A stretch of DNA of 21,783 nucleotides from Candidatus Geothermarchaeota archaeon. Its GTDB lineage: Archaea; Thermoproteota; Nitrososphaeria; Geothermarchaeales; JDFR-13. The position numbers were made by a program, and so were the translations under genes. Positions within the stretch are counted from its first letter, which is position 1; each line of letters opens with the position of its first letter. Shown here one piece after another: positions 15,200 to 21,783 of the stretch. The notes beneath the pieces are model-generated. The model was not told the DNA's origin. It saw nothing but the letters and a program-made list of their open reading frames with translations, and searched no databases. The stretch spans positions 1 to 21,783 of the forward strand of contig WAMZ01000082.1 of the NCBI GenBank assembly GCA_015522055.1, given 5' to 3'.

Positions 15200-16751
15200 C
15201 TTCTATCCCTCTCTCCACATCGTTTGATATAAATCCATACCCTAATCTAGATAATATATGGTCTGTATCTCTCACCAACCTCCTAATAACTCTCCCCCAT
15301 GAAATTACTATAGGTAAGAATGTATTGTCAATAACTTTCCTCCTGATCCTCTCCAGTCTCCTACAATGCTTCAGCACCATGTCGGGCTCCAATCCATGCT
15401 CGGCTATCAGACTCCTATCTATATTGCCTAAGGCGATGTCGGATATACCAGCGCCTAAATTATTGCTTAATATATAATCTAGTAGGTCGTATAGACCTAT
15501 TATTACATCCCTATGTCTCTCACTTATGAATCTGCCTCTCCCTATTTCCTCCATAACACGGCTTTTATATACCAATAGTTTCTCGGTCACTCTACTAGGC
15601 TCTCTCTCCTGGATATCTCTAACCATGATCCTCCTCCTCAAATAGATGTAGGTAGATGGTATTGTGAATGATACCAGTAATAATAGTAGTATTGGTGTTG
15701 TGCTGGATAGGAAGCTATTGTAACCCTCTAAAATGTCTTTTGAGGTCTCCGTCAACATCGATACTATCAATTTACCTAGGCTGGGTAAAGGCTGTTCTAT
15801 GGTCGCCAACTCATAATGTGTGTTATCTATAAGGATTTTCCCTATTTTAAATCTGGAGAGCCATAGGATGAGTTGCTTATGATAGGTGATATATGTTGAT
15901 TTTGGATTATCTAGATTGATATATTGGTTAGTAAATATGCTAGTGTCTGCCACCACATATGCCCTATATCGTCCACCATCAAATCTAGAGCTGTATATGT
16001 ATATGGAAGTAAGGTTTATAGATAGGAGTGGATGGAACTGAGCTCCACTTATTTCACCCTCTCTAAGAAGTTCATGGTCATATGTCATTATATAGCCGTC
16101 TGGTGTCAAGGTGCCTGGCTCACCAATATATGATGATAGGCTTGGATACATAACATGGAGTTTGGATTCCTCTGGATTGATAACCGAATTTATATATAGC
16201 TCTACAAATAGCTCTTTAGAATAGTCTTCCGTGGCATTCCCTATAGACCTGAAGAATATCGATTCCCCTAAATATGGTATGAGGGCAATTTGTATAGGCA
16301 TATTACTCTGAATAGGTGGTGATGCATTGGCTTGTTGGGCGAATGTATAATAAAAGGTCCTTACATAATCCTTGTTTATCTCGGCGTCAAACATCTCTCT
16401 CAACAGGTTATTGACAATTCCAAATTCATCTGCTATGAGTATTGAGCCCCCTCTATCGAGGAATTGCCTAATTGTAACTATCTCAGACTGTGTCAACTCC
16501 CTATCTGGGCCGAGAAGGATATAGACATCGCCCCTGCCATACGTAGTCAGATTCTCAGGCCCACCTAATTCGACCTCGTAACCAATTTTTTTGAGTAGTT
16601 CGACATAATTACTTGTTCCCAGAGGATCTGTATTCATTGGGCTTAGGGACCCTGCATATACCTTCATTGCTATCTTCTTGGGAGGTGCATATATCATGCC
16701 TAGGAAGAGGAGTAGTATGATTAGTATAATTACATTCTTTTTGTTAATCAC
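15186..16751 (-). CDS. DUF4350-domain membrane protein
   Basis: A 521-residue protein with a membrane helix at about 7-22, a long extracytoplasmic middle and a second helix at about 352-371 followed by RRR. A cytoplasmic C-terminal part of about 150 residues, rich in Arg and helical, follows. The N-terminal half fits DUF4350: SNYVELLKKIGYEVELG and YILLGPDRELTQSEIVTIRQ lead into DRGGSILIADEFG (99-111). This is a GATase-like Rossmann arrangement common in proteins encoded beside MoxR and DUF58. The start is GTG 16751, with GGTGAGGT about eight bases upstream, lying inside the end of the DUF4129-like gene (8-base overlap). The family has no assigned enzyme activity that I know of. The fold and context suggest sensing or scaffolding rather than catalysis (inference). 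Confidence 0.85.
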   Translation of the reverse strand: MINKKNVIILIILLLFLGMIYAPPKKIAMKVYAGSLSPMNTDPLGTSNYVELLKKIGYEVELGGPENLTTYGRGDVYILLGPDRELTQSEIVTIRQFLDRGGSILIADEFGIVNNLLREMFDAEINKDYVRTFYYTFAQQANASPPIQSNMPIQIALIPYLGESIFFRSIGNATEDYSKELFVELYINSVINPEESKLHVMYPSLSSYIGEPGTLTPDGYIMTYDHELLREGEISGAQFHPLLSINLTSIYIYSSRFDGGRYRAYVVADTSIFTNQYINLDNPKSTYITYHKQLILWLSRFKIGKILIDNTHYELATIEQPLPSLGKLIVSMLTETSKDILEGYNSFLSSTTPILLLLLVSFTIPSTYIYLRRRIMVRDIQEREPSRVTEKLLVYKSRVMEEIGRGRFISERHRDVIIGLYDLLDYILSNNLGAGISDIALGNIDRSLIAEHGLEPDMVLKHCRRLERIRRKVIDNTFLPIVISWGRVIRRLVRDTDHILSRLGYGFISNDVERGIEDVFR

Positions 16752-17742
16752 CTTTGGCTACCTCACCAGCCTCTAGTCTAGAGATATCCTGGTTAACCTT
16801 ATCGACCACGTCTTTAGACACATCTTTATACCCATATTTTACTTTTTCAAATTCAGAGGCTATTCTGAAGCCGGCTTCCTTCAATACTTCATCTTTTATC
16901 TTCTCTACATGCTCCAATGGGGCTTCATAGGGCTTCTTCGGTGCTCCACGCCTCATACAAATTTTCAGGAATCGGTGGTATGCCCTTATTATGGGGTGGC
17001 TATCAGGATAGGCTTCTCCCCCTCTATTTCTAAGCCTATCTGCCATTATGTATAGGCGTTTCTTTATTTTACTCCTTGTACCCGAGTCTCTCAGTGTATA
17101 GCCCACCAATAATGCTGTTGCTAGAGCCACTATGATATATAGGTATTCTTGGTTGATCTGGGGTGCTGTGGGTAGCCCGATCCTTGGGATTTCGAGTTTT
17201 GGAGGCTCCCTGGGGGGCTCTATATCCATATTTGGTATATAGCCGCCTCCCACTCCACCTACCCCGCCACCTGTGACGATGTCGCTTACATTTAATCCTT
17301 CTCCCTCAATTAACCCCATGATATCCTGGTTCAAGAAGTCGATGACTTTATTATAATCCTCGATATTAATATCCTTAAGTATTGAACTAAGCTTTTCGAG
17401 GTCAGCCAATAATTTTTTGAGGTCGGTTTTCGCATTACCATAATCCCCGGTTAACAGCTCCAACTGTATTTTACTGATCTCCCCGGCCAATGAACTATTA
17501 TACTTAGAAGCTATTTTCTTCATCTCTTCAAGTCTCTCGATTAGATATAGTATATTGTCTGGGATCGTCATGTTCTCCGGTAGCTGGATCGTTCCTTCTT
17601 CACCAGCTCTACCGACGAGGTTCCTCGGCACTTCCTGACCTAATACATTGAATGTTGTAGTTATCAATATAGATATGGTGAGCATCATGACTAGTATTGA
17701 TATAGTTATGTGGCTATACTGTCTTTTACTGTCTGTATACAT
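16744..17742 (-). CDS. DUF4129-like membrane protein, first gene of the MoxR/DUF58 operon
   Basis: A 332-residue protein from ATG 17742 (MYTDSKRQYSH). It has a membrane or signal segment at about 12-35 and an extracytoplasmic helical region of about 130 residues rich in Leu/Lys/Glu (possibly coiled coil). A glycine-rich linker with a GGVGGVGGG core and a proline-rich stretch follow. A second helix is near 200-216. The C-terminal cytoplasmic part contains HPIIRAYHRFLKICMRRGAP and YEAPLEHVEK, close to the DUF4129 pattern of a YxxL, basic, RRG and TPxE-like motif. A TTG at 17748 is in frame, but GGAG directly before ATG 17742 and a TATA-like box about 33 bases upstream favour the ATG. It leads five or more downstream genes with overlapping ends. 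Confidence 0.82.
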   Translation of the reverse strand: MYTDSKRQYSHITISILVMMLTISILITTTFNVLGQEVPRNLVGRAGEEGTIQLPENMTIPDNILYLIERLEEMKKIASKYNSSLAGEISKIQLELLTGDYGNAKTDLKKLLADLEKLSSILKDINIEDYNKVIDFLNQDIMGLIEGEGLNVSDIVTGGGVGGVGGGYIPNMDIEPPREPPKLEIPRIGLPTAPQINQEYLYIIVALATALLVGYTLRDSGTRSKIKKRLYIMADRLRNRGGEAYPDSHPIIRAYHRFLKICMRRGAPKKPYEAPLEHVEKIKDEVLKEAGFRIASEFEKVKYGYKDVSKDVVDKVNQDISRLEAGEVAKGD

Positions 17743-17771
17743 CTCCAAAAACTGAATATACTTGCCCCAGA

Positions 17772-17779
17772 ATTTTAAG
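17772..17779 (-). promoter_or_regulatory. TATA-like box for the MoxR/DUF58 operon
   Basis: The minus strand reads CTTAAAAT, centred about 33 bases upstream of ATG 17742, predicting transcription from near 17749 and a very short leader. It sits between the endonuclease V stop (17800) and the operon. The operon therefore probably has its own promoter even though endonuclease V is on the same strand 57 bases upstream. Confidence 0.4.
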
Positions 17780-17799
17780 CTATTGTCTCCTCTAGCTAA

Positions 17800-18414
17800 T
17801 TATTTGATACTATATTTAATTTCGGTAGCCTTGTTGTGGGCTAGGCGAGTGGGTTCGGGGACGACGTTTCTTAATACATGGAGTACTATCTTGATGGCGC
17901 TATTGAGTGAGACTCTATGTCCTATGGATATATATAGTTTATCTGATACTTTATAACCTACTTTTCTCCCGTTTAATATGATGTATCCATCTTCATTAGG
18001 TTTGCCTACCAATGGTGATTTGGCCACCCCTATCGTTGGTATATTAAGCACTATACCTAAGTGTGAGGCTGCGCCAAGCCCCCTTGGATGGATTAGTCCA
18101 TGTGAATCTACTAGTGTTATGTCTGGCTCGATACTGAGCCTCTTTATTGCACCCACCATCGGGGGGATCTCCCTAAAAGCTAGGTAAGTAGGTATGTATG
18201 GTACCCTTGATTCTGTTATGTATATGCCATACTCGATTAGGTTGAGGTCTTTATAGTCTAGTAATGCGGCCACCCCAATAGCCTTCCCCTTTCTATATGC
18301 TACATCTACACCAGCTATATATCTAATTGGCTGATTAAACTCATCATAGGTCTTTACTAGGCTGGATAGCTTCCTCTGTAGGTAGGCGGCTTTCCTTAGG
18401 TTTATTCTCACCAT
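17800..18414 (-). CDS. nfi: Endonuclease V
   Basis: Endonuclease V, 204 residues, which nicks DNA near deaminated bases, chiefly hypoxanthine (inosine), as a repair enzyme. This matters at high temperature where adenine deaminates faster. The RNase H-like core is intact: AGVDVAY with metal ligand Asp37, the strand-separating PYIPTYLAFRE with Tyr73 and metal ligand Glu82, and LVDSHGLIHPRGLGAASHLG (101-120) with metal ligand Asp103. IPTIGVAKSPLVG follows, and PEPTRLAHNKAT near the end supplies a likely catalytic His193. Length is typical of archaeal members, which lack the longer bacterial C-terminus. ATG 18412-18414 is the start. The gene is divergent from the molybdopterin genes. Confidence 0.95.
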   Translation of the reverse strand: MVRINLRKAAYLQRKLSSLVKTYDEFNQPIRYIAGVDVAYRKGKAIGVAALLDYKDLNLIEYGIYITESRVPYIPTYLAFREIPPMVGAIKRLSIEPDITLVDSHGLIHPRGLGAASHLGIVLNIPTIGVAKSPLVGKPNEDGYIILNGRKVGYKVSDKLYISIGHRVSLNSAIKIVLHVLRNVVPEPTRLAHNKATEIKYSIK

Positions 18415-18448
18415 TCTAAACTAAATATATGTTTATGTGGGAAATAAT

Positions 18449-18458
18449 CTATATAATC
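18449..18458 (+). promoter_or_regulatory. TATA-like box for the moaD-moaC gene
   Basis: TCTATATAAT is centred near 18453, predicting transcription from about 18480 and a leader of 12-24 bases depending on which start codon is used. The 77-base gap (18415-18491) must also hold the endonuclease V promoter on the other strand; A/T-rich sequence at 18421-18437 is a candidate for that. Confidence 0.4.
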
Positions 18459-18491
18459 ATGTTTATTTGGCTTTTGTTAATGTGATTCTAT

Positions 18492-19211
18492 GTGGTGGTA
18501 GGTTTGGTTAGGGTCAGGGTATATGGCTCGCTCAGAGATCTACTAGGTAAACCTTATGTAGACATAGACATCGATGGTTTAAGACTGGGTGAGTTATTTG
18601 CTAGGATTAGGCTCGCCGATGGTAGGACATTGCTAGAGTTTATATCTGAGGGTAGTGATATTAGGAGTCCGTATAGGGTCTTCATAAATGGTGAGCTTGT
18701 CAATCCAGTGGATGGCTTGAATAGGATGGTTAAGGCTGGTGATGAGGTGGTTGTCACCCCTCCTGTTTCGGCTGGTGGGGGTATGGTGGATATATCTGGG
18801 AAGGAGATTGTTTATAGGGAGGCTGTTGCCAGGGGCCGTATAAGGCTGAAGCCAGACACCGTTAGATTGGTTAGGGAGGGTGGTGTTGAGAAGGGGGATG
18901 TATATGAGGCAGCCAAGATAACGTGTATAAATGCGGTTAAGAATACGCCTGGAATACTTCCCTATTGCCATCCTATATCGATAACGCATGTCGGCTTCGA
19001 TATGGAGTATGGCGATTCTTATATTGATGTTGTGGTTACGGTTAGGGCTTATGAGAGGACGGGTGTTGAGATGGAGGCCTTGACCGGGGCGGCGGCCGCC
19101 CTACTCACTATATGGGATATGGTTAAGAAGTATGAGAAGGATGAGTATGGAAACTATCCCCATACTGCGATTGAGAATATATATGTAGTTAGGAAGGTTA
19201 AGAGGGGTTAA
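18492..19211 (+). CDS. MoaD-MoaC fusion, molybdopterin/tungstopterin biosynthesis
   Basis: A 239-residue protein joining two pterin-cofactor enzymes in one frame. Residues about 5-97 are a MoaD-type ubiquitin-like sulfur carrier: VRVRVYGSLRDLLG, a middle FINGELVNP and the end AGDEVVVTPPVSAGGG, which keeps the Gly-Gly tail needed for thiocarboxylation. Residues 98-239 are a complete MoaC (cyclic pyranopterin monophosphate synthase): MVDISGKEIVYREAVARG, KGDVYEAAKITCINAVKNT, LPYCHPI, RTGVEMEALTGAAAALLTIW and DMVKK, with catalytic-type Lys150, Asp209 and Lys212. No stop lies between them. GTG 18492 has GTGAT five bases upstream; TTG 18504 (MVRVRVYG) is an alternative start. A GGTGGGGGT run directly before Met98 could allow separate MoaC initiation. 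moaB follows after 4 bases. Confidence 0.88.
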   Translation: MVVGLVRVRVYGSLRDLLGKPYVDIDIDGLRLGELFARIRLADGRTLLEFISEGSDIRSPYRVFINGELVNPVDGLNRMVKAGDEVVVTPPVSAGGGMVDISGKEIVYREAVARGRIRLKPDTVRLVREGGVEKGDVYEAAKITCINAVKNTPGILPYCHPISITHVGFDMEYGDSYIDVVVTVRAYERTGVEMEALTGAAAALLTIWDMVKKYEKDEYGNYPHTAIENIYVVRKVKRG

Positions 19212-19215
19212 TCCT

Positions 19216-19740
19216 ATGGTTCATGAGGAGGCTAGACTAGGCTATCCACCTAAGGCGGGTATAGTTACGGTTAGCGAGAGTAGGTATTTAAGATATATGA
19301 GGGGAGATGCCGTCGACGATGAGTCTGGAGACTTAGCTGAGGAGTTGTTGAGGGGGTCTGGAATAAATAATGTTGAGAGGATCTTGGTTGGGGATAGGGT
19401 GTGGATGATATGCTCCGCTATCAACAAATTGGTAAATAGTGGATGTGAATTGATTGTAGTAATTGGTGGTACTGGCCTATCTAAGGGTGATGTGACGGCT
19501 GAGGCCCTCGAATCTATTATTGAGAGGAGATTAAATCTATATCCAGTTCTATATGGTATTAAGTCGGTTGATGAGGTTGATACTAGGGTGTTGGCAACTA
19601 GGCTAGTCGCAGGATTTTATAGAGACGCTCTTATAGTATCCACTCCGGGTAGTAAAAAGGCTGTCGAGTCTATATTAAAGAATGTTTTAAAAAGCGAGTA
19701 TATACACTTATTATGGTTAAATAAATTTGCCAAGATTTAG
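19216..19740 (+). CDS. MoaB/MogA-like molybdopterin adenylyltransferase family protein
   Basis: A 174-residue MoaB/MogA-fold protein. In archaea this family is thought to adenylate molybdopterin before molybdenum or tungsten insertion. Motifs: AGIVTVSESRY (14-24), DDESGDLAEELL (34-45), LIVVIGGTGLSKGDVTAEAL (79-98) and STPGSKKAVE (142-151). Compared with the usual family pattern, the conserved Arg-Asp of the GGTG loop reads GD. The usual FGELFR segment reads YPVLYG (109-114). So it may be a divergent paralogue or have altered activity. ATG 19216 comes 4 bases after the moaD-moaC stop, with GAGGGG before it, so the two are co-transcribed. An AOR-family tungstoenzyme follows. Confidence 0.85.
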   Translation: MVHEEARLGYPPKAGIVTVSESRYLRYMRGDAVDDESGDLAEELLRGSGINNVERILVGDRVWMICSAINKLVNSGCELIVVIGGTGLSKGDVTAEALESIIERRLNLYPVLYGIKSVDEVDTRVLATRLVAGFYRDALIVSTPGSKKAVESILKNVLKSEYIHLLWLNKFAKI

Positions 19741-19769
19741 ACTAACATTTAATATGTAACCTCGACAAA

Positions 19770-19793
19770 AGAATATTTATTGAAATGTTTTTT
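19770..19793 (+). promoter_or_regulatory. Candidate terminator and promoter between moaB and the AOR gene
   Basis: The 66-base gap holds a TATA-like GAATATTTATTG (19771-19782) and a six-T run (19788-19793). The TATA position predicts transcription from about 19803, just before the AOR start at 19807. The T-run could end the moaDC-moaB transcript, as archaeal terminators are often oligo-T. AGGTG at 19796-19800 is six bases before the ATG and could be a ribosome binding site on read-through messages. Both readings are by inspection only. Confidence 0.38.
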
Positions 19794-19806
19794 CTAGGTG
19801 TGATTT

Positions 19807-21663
19807 ATGATGTATGGCTATGCTGGGAGGATCCTCCATATAGATCTGACGAAAGGCTCTACTAAGGTTATTAGGCTTAGGAGGTCTGTCGTTAAGGCTT
19901 ATGTAGGTGGTAAGGGGTTTGGGGCGAGGTTTCTATATGACTTGGCTGTACCTAGGGTTGATCCACTTAGCCCAAGTAACCCATTGATGTTCTTCACAGG
20001 TCCGATAACTGCTACAGGTGCACCTGCATCGGCTAGGGATGTGGTTGTTACAAAGAGTCCGAAGTCAGGCACATTTCTAGACTCTAACTCGGGTGGTTTC
20101 TGGGGGTGTTGGCTTAAGATCGCGGGGTATGACGGCCTTATAATTACGGGGAGGGCTGGTAGGCTCAGCTATATTTATATTCATGACGGTGATGTAGAGA
20201 TTAGGGATGCCTCCTCACTGAAGGGGTATGGTGTATATGCCACTACCGAGGCCTTGATTGAGGAGGTTGGTGACAAAGATGCTAAGGTAGCTGCGATAGG
20301 CCCTGCTGGAGAGAATCTCGTGAAGCTGGCTGGTATAGTGAATGATCTCCATCATGTGCATGCTAGGGGAGGCCCAGGTGCTGTTATGGGGAGTAAGAAT
20401 CTCAAGGCGATAGTGATATCCGCTGATAAGAGGAAACCCCGATTCGAGTTGGCCGATCCAGAGGGATTCAACGAGTATAACAAAAAGATTATCAAGGAGG
20501 TTGTTATGGGCCCTCCTGAGGAGTGGGCTAGGACGGATGGGACCCCGATAATAGTCAGGTGGAGTAATGATGTTGGTGTATTACCTACACATAATTTTCA
20601 GTATGGTGTATTCGACCATGTCGATGAGATTGACGCAGAGGTATTGAGGAGATATAGGACCTCCAAAGCAGCATGCTATAGATGTTCGATTGCTTGTAGG
20701 AACCTGACTAGAATAAAGGATGATAAGTGGGGGGAGATTGTTCTAGATGGCCCTGAGTATGAGACAATAGCCATGGGCGGCTCAAATACAGGTTTGAGTG
20801 ACTTCAAGGCAATTATTGCATGGAATAACTTGGTTGATGACCTGGGTATGGACACTATCTCCCTTGGTAATGTAACTGCATTGGCTATGGAGGCTTATGA
20901 AAGAGGCTATATAAATAAGGATGATCTAGATGGTTTGGAGCTTAGATTTGGTGATGCAGACGCCCAGATGGAGCTCGCCAAGATGATTGCTTACAGGAGG
21001 GGTGTTGGTGATATATTGGCTGAGGGAGCTCGTGAATTTGTGGCGTGGCTAGGTGGCGACGCCTATAAAATGGCCATGGAGACCAAGGGGCTCGAGTATC
21101 CAGCGTATGATCCGAGGGGTAGTATTGGAATGGCTTTAGCCTATGCCACAGCCGACAGGGGGGCATGCCACCTAAGGGCCTGGCCTATAGCCGCGGAGGC
21201 GTTCGGCGATATGGATCCATTCACGACCGAGGGTAAGGCGAAGCTAGTTATAGAAATGCAGGACCTTAATGCTGTTAAATGGAGCATGGTTTTCTGTGAC
21301 TTCCTCGATGCGGACTATGAAATGATAACAAATTACTTCAATTATGCCACTGGACTGGATTATAAGCCTAGTGATATGCAGTTGGTCGGCGAGAGGATAA
21401 ATAATCTGATAAGGCTGTTCAATGTTAGAGAGGGCTTCTCCCGTAAAGATGATTATATACCCTATAGAGTCGCCTATGAGGAGGCTAAGAAAGGCCCCAA
21501 TAAAGGTTTCAGAGTTAAGCCTGAGATGTTCAGTAGGATGCTCGATGAATACTATCAATTGAGGGGATGGGATAGAGAAGGCGTGCCTAGGAAGGGTAAA
21601 TTAAGGAAGCTTGGGCTATCAAAGGATGCTGGCAAAGTTAATATCGTGTCGGTGAAGTATTAG
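19807..21663 (+). CDS. Tungsten-type aldehyde:ferredoxin oxidoreductase family protein
   Basis: A 618-residue AOR-family enzyme, expected to hold a tungsten bis-pterin and one 4Fe-4S cluster and to oxidise an aldehyde to an acid with ferredoxin. The N-terminal domain has VGGKGFGARFLYDL (33-46), FTGPITATGAPASARDVV (63-80) and HARGGPGAVMGSKNLKAI (185-202), all family features. CYRCSIAC gives cluster ligands Cys290, Cys293 and Cys297, and VFC gives the distal Cys497, matching the spacing of the Pyrococcus enzyme. DDLGMD (344-349) fits the first pterin-binding DxxGLD motif. The second, normally DxxGLC, reads WSMVFC (492-497). DRGACHLRA (450-458) is conserved. ATG 19807 or 19810 is the start. Substrate is unknown; upstream pterin genes fit cofactor supply. 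Confidence 0.92.
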   Translation: MMYGYAGRILHIDLTKGSTKVIRLRRSVVKAYVGGKGFGARFLYDLAVPRVDPLSPSNPLMFFTGPITATGAPASARDVVVTKSPKSGTFLDSNSGGFWGCWLKIAGYDGLIITGRAGRLSYIYIHDGDVEIRDASSLKGYGVYATTEALIEEVGDKDAKVAAIGPAGENLVKLAGIVNDLHHVHARGGPGAVMGSKNLKAIVISADKRKPRFELADPEGFNEYNKKIIKEVVMGPPEEWARTDGTPIIVRWSNDVGVLPTHNFQYGVFDHVDEIDAEVLRRYRTSKAACYRCSIACRNLTRIKDDKWGEIVLDGPEYETIAMGGSNTGLSDFKAIIAWNNLVDDLGMDTISLGNVTALAMEAYERGYINKDDLDGLELRFGDADAQMELAKMIAYRRGVGDILAEGAREFVAWLGGDAYKMAMETKGLEYPAYDPRGSIGMALAYATADRGACHLRAWPIAAEAFGDMDPFTTEGKAKLVIEMQDLNAVKWSMVFCDFLDADYEMITNYFNYATGLDYKPSDMQLVGERINNLIRLFNVREGFSRKDDYIPYRVAYEEAKKGPNKGFRVKPEMFSRMLDEYYQLRGWDREGVPRKGKLRKLGLSKDAGKVNIVSVKY

Positions 21664-21688
21664 CCTACTTAGCCTCCAGCGATTTATA

Positions 21689-21704
21689 TTTTTTTATGGG
21701 TGAT
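21689..21704 (+). promoter_or_regulatory. T-run and Shine-Dalgarno region before the last gene
   Basis: Seven T residues (21689-21695), partly overlapping a TATA-like TTTATATT (21684-21690), may end the AOR transcript. GGTGAT at 21699-21704 is followed by five bases and then TTG 21710. This strong SD match decides the start of the final partial gene over the ATG at 21719. Confidence 0.5.
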
Positions 21705-21709
21705 TTCTG

Positions 21710-21783
21710 TTGAGAGTCATGGTATTAGGTGTAGGTAATGTAGGTAGAGTCATAATTAGAGACCTGCTTAAGTATAGAGATGA
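21710..21783 (+). CDS. N-terminus of a Rossmann-fold NAD(P)-dependent dehydrogenase-like protein (partial)
   Basis: Only the first 24 codons are inside the window. They read MRVMVLGVGNVGRVIIRDLL and then KYRD: a beta strand, a GVGNVG dinucleotide-binding loop (GxGxxG) and a helix. That is the classic start of a Rossmann domain. Saccharopine dehydrogenase-like proteins often begin this way, but homoserine dehydrogenase-type and other oxidoreductases do too, so the family is not fixed. TTG 21710 is chosen because GGTGAT lies five bases upstream. The gap after the AOR stop is 46 bases and contains a T-run, so co-transcription with AOR is uncertain. Confidence 0.7.
   Translation, partial: MRVMVLGVGNVGRVIIRDLLKYRD

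Noticed and set aside
18633..18989. 118-codon antisense frame within moaD-moaC
   Set aside because: It is the shadow of the MoaC start region; the sense strand carries clear catalytic motifs.

Overview
This window looks like chromosomal DNA of a thermophilic archaeon, most likely a crenarchaeote (Thermoproteota). The evidence is combined. There is a two-subunit 2-oxoacid:ferredoxin oxidoreductase, a tungsten-type aldehyde:ferredoxin oxidoreductase and an archaeal-type endonuclease V. Arginine is mostly AGG/AGA and isoleucine is often ATA. Several first-of-operon genes have a TATA-like box about 25-30 bases before the start codon and little or no leader, while genes inside operons carry Shine-Dalgarno matches to GGAGGTGAT. 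I cannot fix the order or genus. I see no tRNA, rRNA, CRISPR array, insertion sequence or integrase. Gene density is high and no gap exceeds about 180 bases.

Layout. Positions 1-153 hold the 3' end of an unrecognised gene. Next comes a COG1313-type radical SAM protein (225-1355, +), convergent and overlapping by 8 bases with an unrecognised membrane-anchored protein (1348-2712, -). That gene shares a divergent promoter region with a small orphan (2800-3090, +). A class III aminotransferase follows (3204-4538, +). The OFOR alpha and beta genes are on the minus strand (7451-4610), divergent from CTP synthase (7633-9258, +). Then come seryl-tRNA synthetase (9332-10702, +) and dCTP deaminase (10784-11305, +). 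The last overlaps by 11 bases a small two-helix membrane protein on the other strand (11295-11531, -).

Positions 17742 down to 11575 form a tightly packed minus-strand operon: DUF4129-like, DUF4350-like, MoxR AAA+ ATPase, DUF58, a seven-helix membrane protein and a 56-residue membrane protein. The first five genes overlap by 4-14 bases. This is the MoxR/DUF58 type of membrane-associated ATPase module. The last two members are not ones I recognise and are the best candidates here for undescribed components. Endonuclease V (17800-18414, -) lies just upstream.

Positions 18492-21663 on the plus strand form a pterin/tungsten block: a MoaD-MoaC fusion, a MoaB/MogA-like protein and an AOR-family tungstoenzyme. 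The first two would contribute to making the metal-binding pterin and the last would use it. The window ends in the first 24 codons of a Rossmann-fold dehydrogenase-like gene.

Together, the aminotransferase, OFOR and AOR suggest ferredoxin-linked fermentation of amino acids or peptides (inference). CTP synthase and dCTP deaminase serve pyrimidine nucleotide supply, and SerRS serves translation.
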